Source: Tatumella citrea
GTDB lineage: Bacteria > Pseudomonadota > Gammaproteobacteria > Enterobacterales > Enterobacteriaceae
Assembly: GCF_002163585.1 (NCBI RefSeq)
Contig: NZ_CP015579.1
Location: forward strand, 496,001 to 560,000
Direction of reading: 5' to 3'
DNA: 64,000 nucleotides
How positions within the stretch are numbered: the stretch's first letter is position 1; each line of letters starts with the position of its first letter. Positions 34,601-43,072 of this stretch are shown one piece after another. The position numbers and the translations under genes were made by a program. The notes under the pieces were generated by a model. It made no database searches, had not been told where the DNA came from, and saw only the letters and a program-made list of their open reading frames with translations.

Positions 34601-37331
34601 AGGGAACATTTACCCCCTGAGATAAATTCAATAATGATTGTTTAGCCTGCCGCCATGAGCCACTCAACCAACTAAACATACCCGAACGTGCAAGCTCTGA
34701 CTCAATATTTTTCAGTTCTTCTTCATCAGGTAAGGAATTGAGTTTAAAGTGAACCTTTAATGCTTCGCGAGTACTGAGCAATGGGGTGATATGCCCTGCC
34801 AGTTTGTCTAAAACTCCGTCAATTTCATCATCATCAAATCGCTCATGACGATGCTTAAGCAGCTCTGGCGAAATTTCACCGGCTAGTTCGATCAGCTCAA
34901 CAATATGTTTAAACCCCTGGAGGTCAGAATTCATTTTTGAGGACATAACTGCGGGCAGTGAAACCATTAAGTCTGAAAGCTGCGTCCAGTGATGCTCGAA
35001 AGCCGAATTCAATTGCTCAATAGAGAGAATTAATCTGGCGACGTCACCCAGTGAATTATTTTCAGGGATGCCAAACGCTTTATGAATATCTGCAAATTCA
35101 GGGATTACTACAGAACCTTCCAGGGCTTTCAGTTTATCCGCGACCAGATAATTAACCATTTCTTCATAGGCTGACTGAACAACCTCAAAATCTTGTAGCC
35201 ACGTCTTTAACTGGTACTTATTTTCTTCATCCAGTCGTTTGAATGCACTGAAATTAAGTGATTCTGACAACACAGGAAGAAGAGCAGAGTCATCCACCAA
35301 TTGCTGCTGCAAGGTGAGAGTCGTTAGCTGTTCCTTAGATAATGCATATTTTTCAAGAAAATCATTCAGGCAGTTTTGCCACGTTGTTAAAGCAGCTTGC
35401 CACTGCTGCAAACCAGCAACGATCCTGTTGCTGTCAAATAACTGAATTTCAAGATTATTGACCCCATACCATGGGTGGTCAGAAAGCTGCGCATGTTCCC
35501 CAACCTGAGCACGAAATTCACTAACTACCTTAACAAATGAATCGACCTGATCCTTTAGTCTCAGTTGAGCAATATGGTCAAGCTTTTGCCCTGAGAGCCC
35601 TTCAATATGCAAGTCCTGCGGTTCGATATTGAGCATTCGACGATAACGCGCAGCCCCGGTCAAAATTTTATGAATAGTGATACCTGTGCTTTCCCAGGGC
35701 TGATTAATTTCGCGGGCATAAGTATTTAAATCATTTTTTAGCTCTTCATAACGCGCAATCTCCGCATCAATATTGGCAGGCGCAGTATTCAGGGAACTGT
35801 TATTGATACGCTTCTGAATTTCGTCTAACACTTTGCGTTTATGGGATTTATGACTATGCAGCTCCAGGCAAAAGTCTCCCAAACCCGCTTTGTCTAAGCG
35901 TGTTTTAACCACTTCCAGTGCGGCAAGCTTTTCAGCGACAAACAGGACTTTTTTTCCGTTTAAAATGGCGGCTGAGATTAGATTAGTTATGGTTTGTGAC
36001 TTACCGGTACCCGGAGGACCTTCAATCACAAGATTTTTACCCATAACCGCATCAACTAACGCACTGTGTTGAGAGCTATCGGCATCGTCAATCAGCGGGA
36101 ACTGCTTATGGATTTGGTCAATCTCATCAATCATGTATTCAGTTGAGACGCCCGATGTTCCTTCTTCTCCCGACTGTGAAGTGAAAAGACGTTTTATCAC
36201 TTCATGATGAGCAATATTTTTTTCGCCAGAAGGCCAGCGTGCAGGATCAAGGTCGATATACATCAGCATTTTGCTGAAATTAAGTAAGCTTAAAGCACCA
36301 TAACGACGAACTGACCAGCGAGGTTTATTTTTCCCAATCATGGCCTGAACCTGTTGGAAATAAGCTTCAGGAAGCATACTTTCATCAAGTGCTGGCAGAG
36401 CGAGACCAAAATCACTCTGTAATTTTTCTCTGAGTGACAAATTAGGCAGAATATCTTCACCGGTATAGCTCAGATGGTAGCGATAAAGTCCCGCTTCCGG
36501 GTCTAATTTCCCTCTTTCAAGAGTTACCGGAATGGTAAACAGCGGCGCATATCTTGCCTTGTTGGAGTCATCAGATTCATACCACTCCAGAAATCCCAGA
36601 GCCAGATAGAGGATACCTGCTCCGGTTTCCTCAATAGCGGTTTGCGCTTTACCATGAATTGAACGCAATAAGGCTTCCAACTCTGCAGGAAAGTGTAGTG
36701 TTTGGATCTCATTATCTGTCAAATAAGTCTGGACACTGGACGATTTTAGCGGCTTTCCGGCCTTAGTTTCTCTTTCAAAATCACCGAGATCTTTATACCC
36801 AAGCTTTTGAATCAACACATCAAGTTTTTCTGCAGGTAAACCTAAATCTGGTTTGGTCTTGCGAATACCCGACAGTTGACCATTGTTGTCTTTGAGATAC
36901 TGCTCAATAGCATTTCTGGCTTTCGTTATCAGTAGATACTCATCGTCAGAGACATTAGGCAGAGCCTCAGTAAACAGTTCAAAATCAGTTTTGAAACCCA
37001 GCCTACCGGCCCAGGATTTAGCATCTGGTCCTGGCTTAAGGCTGACTTCTGACTGTTGATCATCTTTGCCCAGATAACCCTGTTCCTGAAGCTGAGCTTT
37101 CGTCGGATCAGGCACTGGCGCAAACTGCATCACCTGATCGCCTGCCAGGGTCTGATAAAGCTGGTCTGGTAATTCGTTGATAATACGCAGCGAAGAGTGT
37201 TTTTTATCGATCGGAAAATTAAGCAATCTGTTGCGCGCGGTGAGATCTAATAGCTTACGACGCATATCCTCAAGTGATTTGAGAACATAAGCTTCTGAAG
37301 CATCCGTTGTGCTATGAAGAGGTTCAGACAT
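31641..37331 (-). CDS. Giant DUF4011 / SF1 helicase / PD-(D/E)XK nuclease protein, likely phage defence
   Basis: A 1,896-residue cytosolic protein. The N-terminus has the DUF4011 signature (RRKLLDLTARNRLLNFP, near residues 25-41). Numbering from the first ATG of the frame, Walker A GPPGTGKS is near 439-446 and Walker B DEASQ near 1378-1382, with GDPKQLPPT soon after and the late helicase motifs (TRSRKRMHVFSS), which is the Upf1/COG1112 superfamily-1 pattern. Between them lies an 850-residue helical insert. A Vsr/MTES_1575-like nuclease follows: D1702 (FIDIAV), E1719 and D1721 (GIECDGATYH). A helical C-terminal part, DUF3320-like, closes it. I start at the second ATG (37331), six bases after AAGGA. 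Context (tRNA island, hsdR stub) supports a defence role; no experiment is known to me for this exact architecture. Confidence 0.85.
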   Translation of the reverse strand: MSEPLHSTTDASEAYVLKSLEDMRRKLLDLTARNRLLNFPIDKKHSSLRIINELPDQLYQTLAGDQVMQFAPVPDPTKAQLQEQGYLGKDDQQSEVSLKPGPDAKSWAGRLGFKTDFELFTEALPNVSDDEYLLITKARNAIEQYLKDNNGQLSGIRKTKPDLGLPAEKLDVLIQKLGYKDLGDFERETKAGKPLKSSSVQTYLTDNEIQTLHFPAELEALLRSIHGKAQTAIEETGAGILYLALGFLEWYESDDSNKARYAPLFTIPVTLERGKLDPEAGLYRYHLSYTGEDILPNLSLREKLQSDFGLALPALDESMLPEAYFQQVQAMIGKNKPRWSVRRYGALSLLNFSKMLMYIDLDPARWPSGEKNIAHHEVIKRLFTSQSGEEGTSGVSTEYMIDEIDQIHKQFPLIDDADSSQHSALVDAVMGKNLVIEGPPGTGKSQTITNLISAAILNGKKVLFVAEKLAALEVVKTRLDKAGLGDFCLELHSHKSHKRKVLDEIQKRINNSSLNTAPANIDAEIARYEELKNDLNTYAREINQPWESTGITIHKILTGAARYRRMLNIEPQDLHIEGLSGQKLDHIAQLRLKDQVDSFVKVVSEFRAQVGEHAQLSDHPWYGVNNLEIQLFDSNRIVAGLQQWQAALTTWQNCLNDFLEKYALSKEQLTTLTLQQQLVDDSALLPVLSESLNFSAFKRLDEENKYQLKTWLQDFEVVQSAYEEMVNYLVADKLKALEGSVVIPEFADIHKAFGIPENNSLGDVARLILSIEQLNSAFEHHWTQLSDLMVSLPAVMSSKMNSDLQGFKHIVELIELAGEISPELLKHRHERFDDDEIDGVLDKLAGHITPLLSTREALKVHFKLNSLPDEEELKNIESELARSGMFSWLSGSWRQAKQSLLNLSQGVNVPWKTLFQHLPQLRQYMAGSLALEQANFSRELGDCYQGIDTPLDNLQKLRKWYKNVRSTWGVGFGPNVALGSALLTLDSQLIKGIHQLRLQGVADNINASISKLSELYLLLPNIEALKDADMAMVGDNTGLKVTREKLVGALSPLQQWFRHEAMSLRDAKDKAVLLHELQQVQTQLKAKSLPEELFDPQEQLYFGFQKKNDYALSVILGTLAFDDAIQQAIKSEDLIGVIKSLEEKKQLNGLYEDLSRFNTLWKNHLSQREQFVAETQLDIEQWQFRCNDSLGDLIARNDEAIAKPRWLNGWLNFNRVAKGISEQGLQSIQNAVFSRMLPIEQVETGLMMTIYDQLAREVVAAHPHLVRISGNQRSVSQQTFRIYDKKLKSLQRQRIASTIARNQIPQGSSGGKKSEYTELALIKNELGKKMRHIPIRQLINRAGRALIQLKPCFMMGPMSAANYLQPGEIEFDLVVMDEASQVKPEDALGVIARGKQIVVVGDPKQLPPTSFFDRADSDDDEDEDTAAVSLTDSILDASLPLFPMRRLRWHYRSQHEDLIAYSNRNFYDSDLVVFPSPNAQSEEYGIKFSYVKNGRFVNQHNIEEARVIALAVAQHAEKYPQQSLGVVAMNSKQRDQIERAVDELCRENPQMEVAIGKLRTHADPLFIKNLENVQGDERDVIFISFTYGPGEAGGRVFQRFGPINSDVGWRRLNVLFTRSRKRMHVFSSMHADDIQVAESTKRGVKALRGFLHFAEKGNMDGVGISTGKAPDSDFEISVIEALKIAGFDCEPQVGVAGFFIDIAVRDPGKPGRYLMGIECDGATYHSAKSARDRDRLRQEVLERLGWKISRIWSTDWFSNPDEVLGPIIRELNQLKTPITAASVIVEEQFSDVLVDDKSDKAKGITGYNDISESLHSRLERFAQEIIAAEFPDVSSEHRLLRQSMIEALVEHQPLSKSEFVERIPKYLRDATEPQESRMFLDTVLEIIDGHTVMVDF

Positions 37332-37334
37332 CAT

Positions 37335-37652
37335 GTGTCCTTAATAATTAATGATTTCACTGCGTAATTAATTATGGTTTATCGGCCCTTATTAACGCAG
37401 ACCCGCAGCTACATTCATAAAAATGATGAATTGGAATCATACCCTTCGTTTTACATATGGCAATATTGCCAGGGTGTTTTGGTTTTTATGCGGCCAGAAG
37501 GGGGGATTATCGTTATAAACGTGTGTTATTGGCATCAGGCACAAGTATAAATTTCTGAACAGAGACAAAAAACCATTAACAATCGTTAACGCATCACTTG
37601 TTTTGTGTAAAAATCAGCTAAATTCCATTCCCTTTGGTGAGCGCCGGACGCT
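37335..37652. promoter_or_regulatory. Divergent region between the helicase gene and the hsdR stub
   Basis: These 318 bp separate two divergent starts. The helicase leader (AAGGACAC before its ATGs) is at the left edge. The remainder is AT-rich and carries no frame of note. I could not assign promoters reliably. Confidence 0.35.
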
Positions 37653-37775
37653 ATGGCTGACTTGAATAAAAGCAATCTGACCGAAACCGACATCATTACC
37701 AAATTTATCTTTCCGGCTATCAAAGATGCAGGCTGGGGTGTCATGACTCAGATCTTCCAGGAGGTGAAACTACGC
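37653..37775 (+). pseudogene. hsdR: 5' stub of a type I restriction endonuclease subunit R gene
   Basis: The frame from ATG 37653 encodes [20 protein letters not shown] and continues [16 protein letters not shown], the standard N-terminus of HsdR proteins. Homology ends at the CGC codon 37773-37775, where an IS3-family remnant begins; the frame then runs 11 foreign codons to a stop at 37808. Only about 41 of roughly 800-1,100 codons remain, with no hsdM or hsdS in the window. It marks a lost type I restriction system. Confidence 0.8.
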
Positions 37776-38100
37776 TTTATCACTGGTTTTAAAGCTTTTT
37801 TTCGATAACGTCTTTAAGGGCACGACATTCCAGACTCAGATCAGCGAACATCTGTTTAAGACGCCGGTTCTCGTCTTCCAGATCTTTGATTTTGCGGATA
37901 TCAGAAGCTTCCATTCCGCCATATTTTGCTTTCCGGTTGTCATAGTTGGCTTCTGAAATTGCGGCCTCGCGGCAGACATCCTTCACCGTTCGGCCGGCTT
38001 CAACAGACTTCAGAACGGCGATAATCTGGTGTTCAGAAAACCGGGCCTTACGCATAGTGATCTCCTTCAGGGAACCTATTCAGTATGTCCGAAGATCTCT
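37776..38100 (-). mobile_element. Remnant of an IS3-family insertion sequence
   Basis: The region holds a complete orfA-type gene but no orfB: the sequence 3' of orfA is cut after 13 bases by the junction with hsdR. Outer limits are approximate; I could not identify terminal inverted repeats or a target duplication. The element probably inserted in hsdR and then suffered a deletion that removed orfB and most of hsdR. Confidence 0.7.
37789..38055 (-). CDS. IS3-family transposase OrfA (non-functional element)
   Basis: An 88-residue OrfA protein: an HTH ([20 protein letters not shown]) and a leucine-zipper-like end ([18 protein letters not shown]). The usually conserved TFYNWKAKYGG stretch reads [11 protein letters not shown], so the aromatic Trp is lost, a sign of decay. 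GGAG is seven bases upstream of the ATG. Without orfB no active transposase can form by frameshifting. Confidence 0.85.
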   Translation of the reverse strand: MRKARFSEHQIIAVLKSVEAGRTVKDVCREAAISEANYDNRKAKYGGMEASDIRKIKDLEDENRRLKQMFADLSLECRALKDVIEKKL

Positions 38101-38222
38101 AAAAGTGAATGGTTCTTTTTGCAGGGATACTTACAGTAGCATCGCCTACTAACAGCTTTTGACTCCTCAGTATGCCTGCAGAGGCTGCGGGCGGGTCACT
38201 CGCAGCAAAAGGTAGGTTATGA

Positions 38223-38975
38223 TTAATTCAGTGGTCCAAAGATACTGGTCAGTTGGTCTTTATCCGGCATACCAATAACCTGCTGTAACTCATTATTATC
38301 ATTCATGTAGTAGATGGCCGGAGTGCCGTTGGCGCCTAGTTGATCCATCAGCTGTTGGTTAAATTGCAGTTGTCCTGCAATCCCCGGGGGAGTGGCTGTG
38401 AGCGGGGGTGGTGTTTTCTTACCGCCAGACAGTTCATAGTCATGCCAGGCACTGGCAGGATTACTGCTACTGAGAATGCCTGAAGCTACCTGGCCACTTT
38501 TGGGGTTAAGAATCGCAACCAGCAGGGTATTCAGCTGTATTTTACCGGCGCTAATCCACGGCTGAGCAGCTGCCCAAAATTCCTTACAGTACGGGCAGTA
38601 GGGATCGGCGAACACAAAGATCTGTCTTGCTGCCGATGACTTACCTTCGGTGATCGGATGGGCGTTCTTCATTGCCTGCCAAAATTTTCTGCCCTGAGGT
38701 GCATACAACTCTTTGGTGAACAGCTGCTGGCTTAAATTATTGCCCTTGTCGTCATACAGGAAACCGGAGATTGCATGCTTACCGTCGGGTGCCATAAAAA
38801 TGGTGATCCCTGTCCCCTGATATTCTCCCAGCCACACCGGCATCCCGCCTGGCATTTTGACCTGTCTGATGATTTTAATACCCTGTTTTTCGAAGGCTTT
38901 CACCGCCGCTGGAATATTGTCATCAGCCATGGCGTAGCAGCAGAACAGGCTAAGAATAAACACTAATACTTTCAT
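38223..38975 (-). CDS. dsbG: Periplasmic thiol:disulfide interchange protein DsbG
   Basis: A 250-residue protein with a signal peptide ending AMADD near residue 18. The N-terminal dimerisation domain precedes a thioredoxin fold with the active site CPYC (FADPYCPYCKEFW, near residue 125). The closing TPAIYYMNDNNELQQVIGMP fits DsbG rather than DsbC. Known role: keeps single cysteines of periplasmic proteins reduced, fed by DsbD. It marks the return to core genome after the island. Confidence 0.92.
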   Translation of the reverse strand: MKVLVFILSLFCCYAMADDNIPAAVKAFEKQGIKIIRQVKMPGGMPVWLGEYQGTGITIFMAPDGKHAISGFLYDDKGNNLSQQLFTKELYAPQGRKFWQAMKNAHPITEGKSSAARQIFVFADPYCPYCKEFWAAAQPWISAGKIQLNTLLVAILNPKSGQVASGILSSSNPASAWHDYELSGGKKTPPPLTATPPGIAGQLQFNQQLMDQLGANGTPAIYYMNDNNELQQVIGMPDKDQLTSIFGPLN

Positions 38976-39364
38976 CCGTTTTCCTTAAAACAGGCTGTGT
39001 ATCGGCCAGTTGTTCAGCGAATGCGCTGTCATTCGTCAATCCGGCATCGCTGTGCTTGTTACATTCCCGTAGCTTGCGCAATTATCTTCAGATAATCCAT
39101 CTTTGTCTGAATAACATTCCACAGTCTCGTCAGCGATGCTCCCTGAACTGCAGTTTTACTGTGACGATCTGACGGATAACGGGTTGCTGTTTGATATTGC
39201 TGCCCCGGTAATGGCAGTTATTTCAGGTAAGGAATTGGCGTTAGTAACTGAATAGAGGTTCAGCGGAGCAGCTCCACCCGGCAAACTCGACGCCACTGCG
39301 GGGCAACAGACAACAAATCACCCGCACAAAGCAGGTGATTTGTTTTCAGGGCAGGGGAAACAAA
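38976..39364. other. Intergenic region upstream of dsbG with operon terminator
   Basis: The 389-bp gap carries the dsbG promoter at its left. A perfect 10-bp stem ACAAATCACC / GGTGATTTGT (39313-39322, 39334-39343; 11-base loop) lies 22 bases past the sgbE stop. It is flanked by A/T on both sides and likely ends the yia/sgb operon. A 39-codon frame at 39136-39255 has no recognisable content. Confidence 0.55.
39313..39343 (-). terminator. Terminator of the yia/sgb operon
   Basis: Perfect 10-bp inverted repeat just past the last gene of the operon, with GTTTT on its right side and TTGTTG on the minus-strand exit side. Confidence 0.65.
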
Positions 39365-40060
39365 TTACTGACCATAATATGAATTTTTGCCGTGTTTGCG
39401 CAGATAGTGTTTATCCAGCAACTCCTGCTGCATATCACCCAGTTGTGCATTCAATTGCTGAGAGAACAGGCCCATATAGGCACACTCTTCAAGGACTACG
39501 GCATTATGGACGGCATCTGCCGCGTCCGCTCCCCAGGCAAACGGGCCATGTGAGTGGACCAGAACGGCGGGGACTTCCATTGGGTCCAGTTGTTGCTGTT
39601 CAAAGGTTTCAATAATCACCTGACCGGTCAGATACTCATATTCGCTACGAATTTCTTCCGGGGTCATCAGTCGGGTGCAGGGAATGCTGCCATAAAAGTA
39701 ATCTGCATGAGTAGTCCCCCAGGCTGGCAGGCTACGGCCGGCCTGAGACCAGATGGTGGCGTGGCGGGAATGTGTATGTACAATACCGCCGATGGTATGA
39801 AAATGCCGGTACAGTGCCAGGTGTGTCGGTGTGTCAGACGACGGTTTTTTGCTGCCTTCAACGACTTTACCGGTTTCCAGGCTGACCACCACCATATCCT
39901 GTGCTGCCATGGTTGTATATTCCACACCGGAAGGCTTGATCACTAACAGCCCGCGCTCTCTGTCGACTCCGCTGACATTACCCCAGGTGAAGGTCACCAG
40001 TTTATGGGCAGGCAGATCGAGATTAGCGGCAAGTACCTGCTCTTTGAGTTGTTCTAACAT
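39365..40060 (-). CDS. sgbE: L-ribulose-5-phosphate 4-epimerase
   Basis: A 231-residue class II aldolase-fold enzyme that converts L-ribulose-5-phosphate to D-xylulose-5-phosphate. The zinc site is visible as His95 and His97 (VHTHSRHAT) with the later HGPFAWG histidine; [11 protein letters not shown] and [10 protein letters not shown] bind the phosphate. AraD, UlaF and SgbE are close relatives; operon context favours SgbE (YiaS). Its start overlaps the upstream sgbU gene by seven bases. Confidence 0.9.
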   Translation of the reverse strand: MLEQLKEQVLAANLDLPAHKLVTFTWGNVSGVDRERGLLVIKPSGVEYTTMAAQDMVVVSLETGKVVEGSKKPSSDTPTHLALYRHFHTIGGIVHTHSRHATIWSQAGRSLPAWGTTHADYFYGSIPCTRLMTPEEIRSEYEYLTGQVIIETFEQQQLDPMEVPAVLVHSHGPFAWGADAADAVHNAVVLEECAYMGLFSQQLNAQLGDMQQELLDKHYLRKHGKNSYYGQ

Positions 40061-40914
40061 TGCAAACCTCCTTCAGTCATACGCTGTTCCAGCCACTGAC
40101 GGGCCTGAATAATTTCTAATACCGGCTCCTGAGCTTTCTCAGTCCACATTTCTATCAGAAATGCGCCACGGTAATTAAGCTGCTGTAATGTACTGAATAC
40201 TTTAGTGAAATCGACGCAACCTTCACCAAAAGGCACATCACGGAACTGACCAGGGCTGCTGGCGGTGACCGGGTAGGTGTCTTTCAGATGGATAGCGGCA
40301 ATCTTATCCATCCCCAGGGAAAGTTCTGCGGGTACATCATTGCCCCAGGCACTGAGATTGCCTACATCCGGGTAAACACTGAACCAGGGAGAGGCCATCA
40401 GTGATTCCCAGCTTTTCCACTTGGTTATAGAGTTCATAAACTCGGTATCCATAATTTCCACTGCCAGCATCACCTGACTGGCGGCAGCAATTTCCACCGC
40501 CCATGACAGCCCTTCGGCGAAATAATCTGTAGTGGCCTGATTACGGGGTTCGTAATAAACATCGTATCCGGCAATCTGGATAGTTCTGATCCCAAGGTCG
40601 CTGGCGAGCTCGATTGCCTTTTGCATAATGGCGCGGGCCTGCTGGCGAATTTCAGGGTCATGGCTACCAAACGGAAAACGGCGGTGGGCAGAGAGGCACA
40701 TCGAAGGAATACGAATTCCGGTTTTAATCATTTCCCTGACCAGATCGATTCTCTGTTGTTTGGTCCAGTCCAGTCGGGCCAGACGTTCATCGGTTTCATC
40801 TACTGACATCTCGATAAAATCAAAACCGCAGCTTTTTGCCAGCACCAGTCGTTCCGGCCAGCTCAGTGTTTTAGGCAGGGCTTTTTCATAAATACCTAAC
40901 GGATGGCGGCGCAT
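40054..40914 (-). CDS. sgbU: L-xylulose/L-ribulose-5-phosphate 3-epimerase
   Basis: A 286-residue TIM-barrel epimerase of the UlaE/SgbU type, converting L-xylulose-5-phosphate to L-ribulose-5-phosphate. It begins [14 protein letters not shown], as in these enzymes, and contains [32 protein letters not shown] and the metal-binding HLKDTYPV region. I place the start at 40914, where the upstream stop overlaps it as TAATG and GGGGAG lies nearby, not at the earlier in-frame start (40929). Confidence 0.9.
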   Translation of the reverse strand: MRRHPLGIYEKALPKTLSWPERLVLAKSCGFDFIEMSVDETDERLARLDWTKQQRIDLVREMIKTGIRIPSMCLSAHRRFPFGSHDPEIRQQARAIMQKAIELASDLGIRTIQIAGYDVYYEPRNQATTDYFAEGLSWAVEIAAASQVMLAVEIMDTEFMNSITKWKSWESLMASPWFSVYPDVGNLSAWGNDVPAELSLGMDKIAAIHLKDTYPVTASSPGQFRDVPFGEGCVDFTKVFSTLQQLNYRGAFLIEMWTEKAQEPVLEIIQARQWLEQRMTEGGLQC

Positions 40915-41570
40915 TATTTCTCTCCCCACAGGGCGGTGATTTGGTGCTGAAACTGCCTGGCGACAGCCGTAGGCTCGGCGGCTTCCGATAAGGCGCGGCC
41001 GGCAATAAAGGCTTTAACGTTGATATCACGAAATAACGGCAGATCTTCGGGGGTCAGGCCGCCGGTCACCGACAGTGCAAGACCGATATCTGACAGCTGT
41101 TTCATTTTGGCCAGGTCGGCGTCACCCCATTGCTGGCCACTCGCCTGGGCATCACGGCCGCGATGATAAATAGCTTGCCGGACCCCGGCGCGGTGCCACT
41201 GTCGGGCATCATCCAGAGTCCACTGGCCAAACAGTTCAATCTGAATTTCTCCTCCCAATTCACTGGCCGTCTGATGGCCTTTGGCAATTGTTGCCAGCGG
41301 CGCGGCACAGATGATGGTCATCCAGTTAGCTCCGGCGTTCAGAGCCTGCCTGACCAGGGTTTCTCCCGCATCAGCTACTTTCCAGTCGGCGACGATCAGC
41401 TGCTCCGGGCAATGTTGTCTTAGTGCTTTTACTGCAGTTAATCCTTCACAGAGACAGAGGATGGTTCCGGCCTCGATAATATCCACTTCGGAATGCAGCA
41501 GGGCGACGTCCTGCAGCGCGGCATTGAGTCCGGTATGATCTAAAGCGAGCTGTAGCAGCGGGCGGCTCAT
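40914..41570 (-). CDS. sgbH: 3-keto-L-gulonate-6-phosphate decarboxylase
   Basis: A 218-residue member of the orotidine-phosphate decarboxylase superfamily, giving L-xylulose-5-phosphate and carbon dioxide from 3-keto-L-gulonate-6-phosphate. The diagnostic DxKxxD motif is present as ADWKVADAG, with QLALDHT at the start and VTGGLTPEDLPLF near the phosphate site. Overlaps both neighbours (ATGA with lyxK, TAATG with sgbU). Confidence 0.91.
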   Translation of the reverse strand: MSRPLLQLALDHTGLNAALQDVALLHSEVDIIEAGTILCLCEGLTAVKALRQHCPEQLIVADWKVADAGETLVRQALNAGANWMTIICAAPLATIAKGHQTASELGGEIQIELFGQWTLDDARQWHRAGVRQAIYHRGRDAQASGQQWGDADLAKMKQLSDIGLALSVTGGLTPEDLPLFRDINVKAFIAGRALSEAAEPTAVARQFQHQITALWGEK

Positions 41571-43072
41571 AAATTCTGCTCCTTAATGCGGTTGTGATAA
41601 CCCTGTAAGACCTGAGTGAGTAGCTGATAACGTTGATATTTTTTGTGATATTTCTCCTGCAGATCACGATTAGGTTTAACCTGCCGCAGGTCTGGCTGAA
41701 TATGCTGTTGGGCCGTTGCCACATCGAGAAAATGCCCGGTACTGACCATGGCAATAATGGCGGCACCGAAGCAGCCCGTTTCTTCAACTCTCGGTAATTC
41801 GAGTGGCATACCTGACACATCAGCGAGTATCTGCATCCAGATCGGAGAACGGGTCGGTCCGCCAGTGACACGTAAGATTTTCGCTTGTGGGAAGCGTTCA
41901 GCCATGCGACTGATATGGGTCATATGACTAAATACCACCCCTTCAAATACCGCCTGTAACAGATGGGCTTTAGTGTGGTGAGCCCGGAGACCGTAAAAGC
42001 CAGCGGCTATATCCGGTCCGGCATTGCTGCCATATAAGAACGGCAGAAAAAACAGTTCACTGTCTGCGGCAGGTAGTGAGGCCACCAGAGTATTCATCTG
42101 GTCGAAATCACTGATATTCAGTTGATCTTTAACCCATTCAAGATTTGCGGAAGAGGTGGGGCTGGCTTCATGGACAATGTACTGGCCAGGTTCAACATAG
42201 TGGCCATAGACATAGTTATGTTGTTCGTGGTCGCGCAGTTCATGGGCAATTCCGGTTGTGACTGCCCAGGTACCCATCACGGCATTCAGGGCACTTTCGT
42301 CCCGGATTCCTGCACAAATTGCGACTGAGGCCACATCGAATAAACCACCTGAGACAGGCGTACCGACAGCTAATCCTGTGACTTTGGCGGCAGTTTCGCT
42401 CACATAACCACAGATATCTGCGGAACCGACAATGGGTGGCAGGCAGCCATCCATTTCACTGATACCGGTCAGACGGGTGAGTTGCGGATCATAAGTTCCC
42501 GTGCGCATGTTATAGAGATTAGATTCAGAGATATTGCTGAGTTCTGCACCTTTCTCCCCTGTCAGTTTCCAGCGGAGAAAGTCATGTGCCATCATCACAC
42601 AGCCGATGTTCTGATAACGCTGTGGCTGATGTTGTTTAATCCAGCGCAGCAGTGATACCGGATGCCCGGTCCACAATGCCTGGCGGGTTAACGGATAGAG
42701 TTGCTGTGCAATTCCCTGCTGTTGCCATTCAGCCACCACTTCGGCAGCCCGCCGGTCTGAAGAGAGAATACCGTTACCCAGCGGCTGATTTTCTCTGTCC
42801 AGCAAAAACAGTCCCTTACCCTGGGCGGACAGGCCAATGCCCGCAATGTGCTGAGCAGCGGAAGGGTACCTGTCCAGTAACCGGGATATGGTGGTGGCGC
42901 AACGCTGCCATAATTCGTGCATATCCCGCTCGGCGTAACCAGAAGACGGAGTCAGTGTTACCAGTGGCTGCCGTTCTATCCCCACTTCACGAGCATTCTG
43001 ATCATAAAGGCCTGACTTAATATAGGTGCCGCCACAATCAATGCTTAACCAGTAACGAGGAGTGCTGCTCAT
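41567..43072 (-). CDS. lyxK: L-xylulose kinase LyxK (FGGY family)
   Basis: A 501-residue carbohydrate kinase. The N-terminal phosphate loop is DCGGTYIKSGLYD; GISAQG-like LSAQGKGLFLLD, NAVMGTWAVTTG and VTGGPTRSPIWMQILADVSG match E. coli LyxK in order. In this operon it probably phosphorylates 3-keto-L-gulonate or L-xylulose. It overlaps sgbH downstream and the MFS gene upstream by four bases. Confidence 0.93.
   Translation of the reverse strand: MSSTPRYWLSIDCGGTYIKSGLYDQNAREVGIERQPLVTLTPSSGYAERDMHELWQRCATTISRLLDRYPSAAQHIAGIGLSAQGKGLFLLDRENQPLGNGILSSDRRAAEVVAEWQQQGIAQQLYPLTRQALWTGHPVSLLRWIKQHQPQRYQNIGCVMMAHDFLRWKLTGEKGAELSNISESNLYNMRTGTYDPQLTRLTGISEMDGCLPPIVGSADICGYVSETAAKVTGLAVGTPVSGGLFDVASVAICAGIRDESALNAVMGTWAVTTGIAHELRDHEQHNYVYGHYVEPGQYIVHEASPTSSANLEWVKDQLNISDFDQMNTLVASLPAADSELFFLPFLYGSNAGPDIAAGFYGLRAHHTKAHLLQAVFEGVVFSHMTHISRMAERFPQAKILRVTGGPTRSPIWMQILADVSGMPLELPRVEETGCFGAAIIAMVSTGHFLDVATAQQHIQPDLRQVKPNRDLQEKYHKKYQRYQLLTQVLQGYHNRIKEQNL

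Noticed and set aside
31641..37331. Assignment to Mokosh or Hna defence systems
   Set aside because: No PLD HxK motif is seen, and the domain order with DUF4011 and an MTES_1575-like nuclease does not match what I know of either.
39136..39255. 39-codon frame upstream of dsbG
   Set aside because: No ribosome-binding site and no similarity I can name; probably chance.
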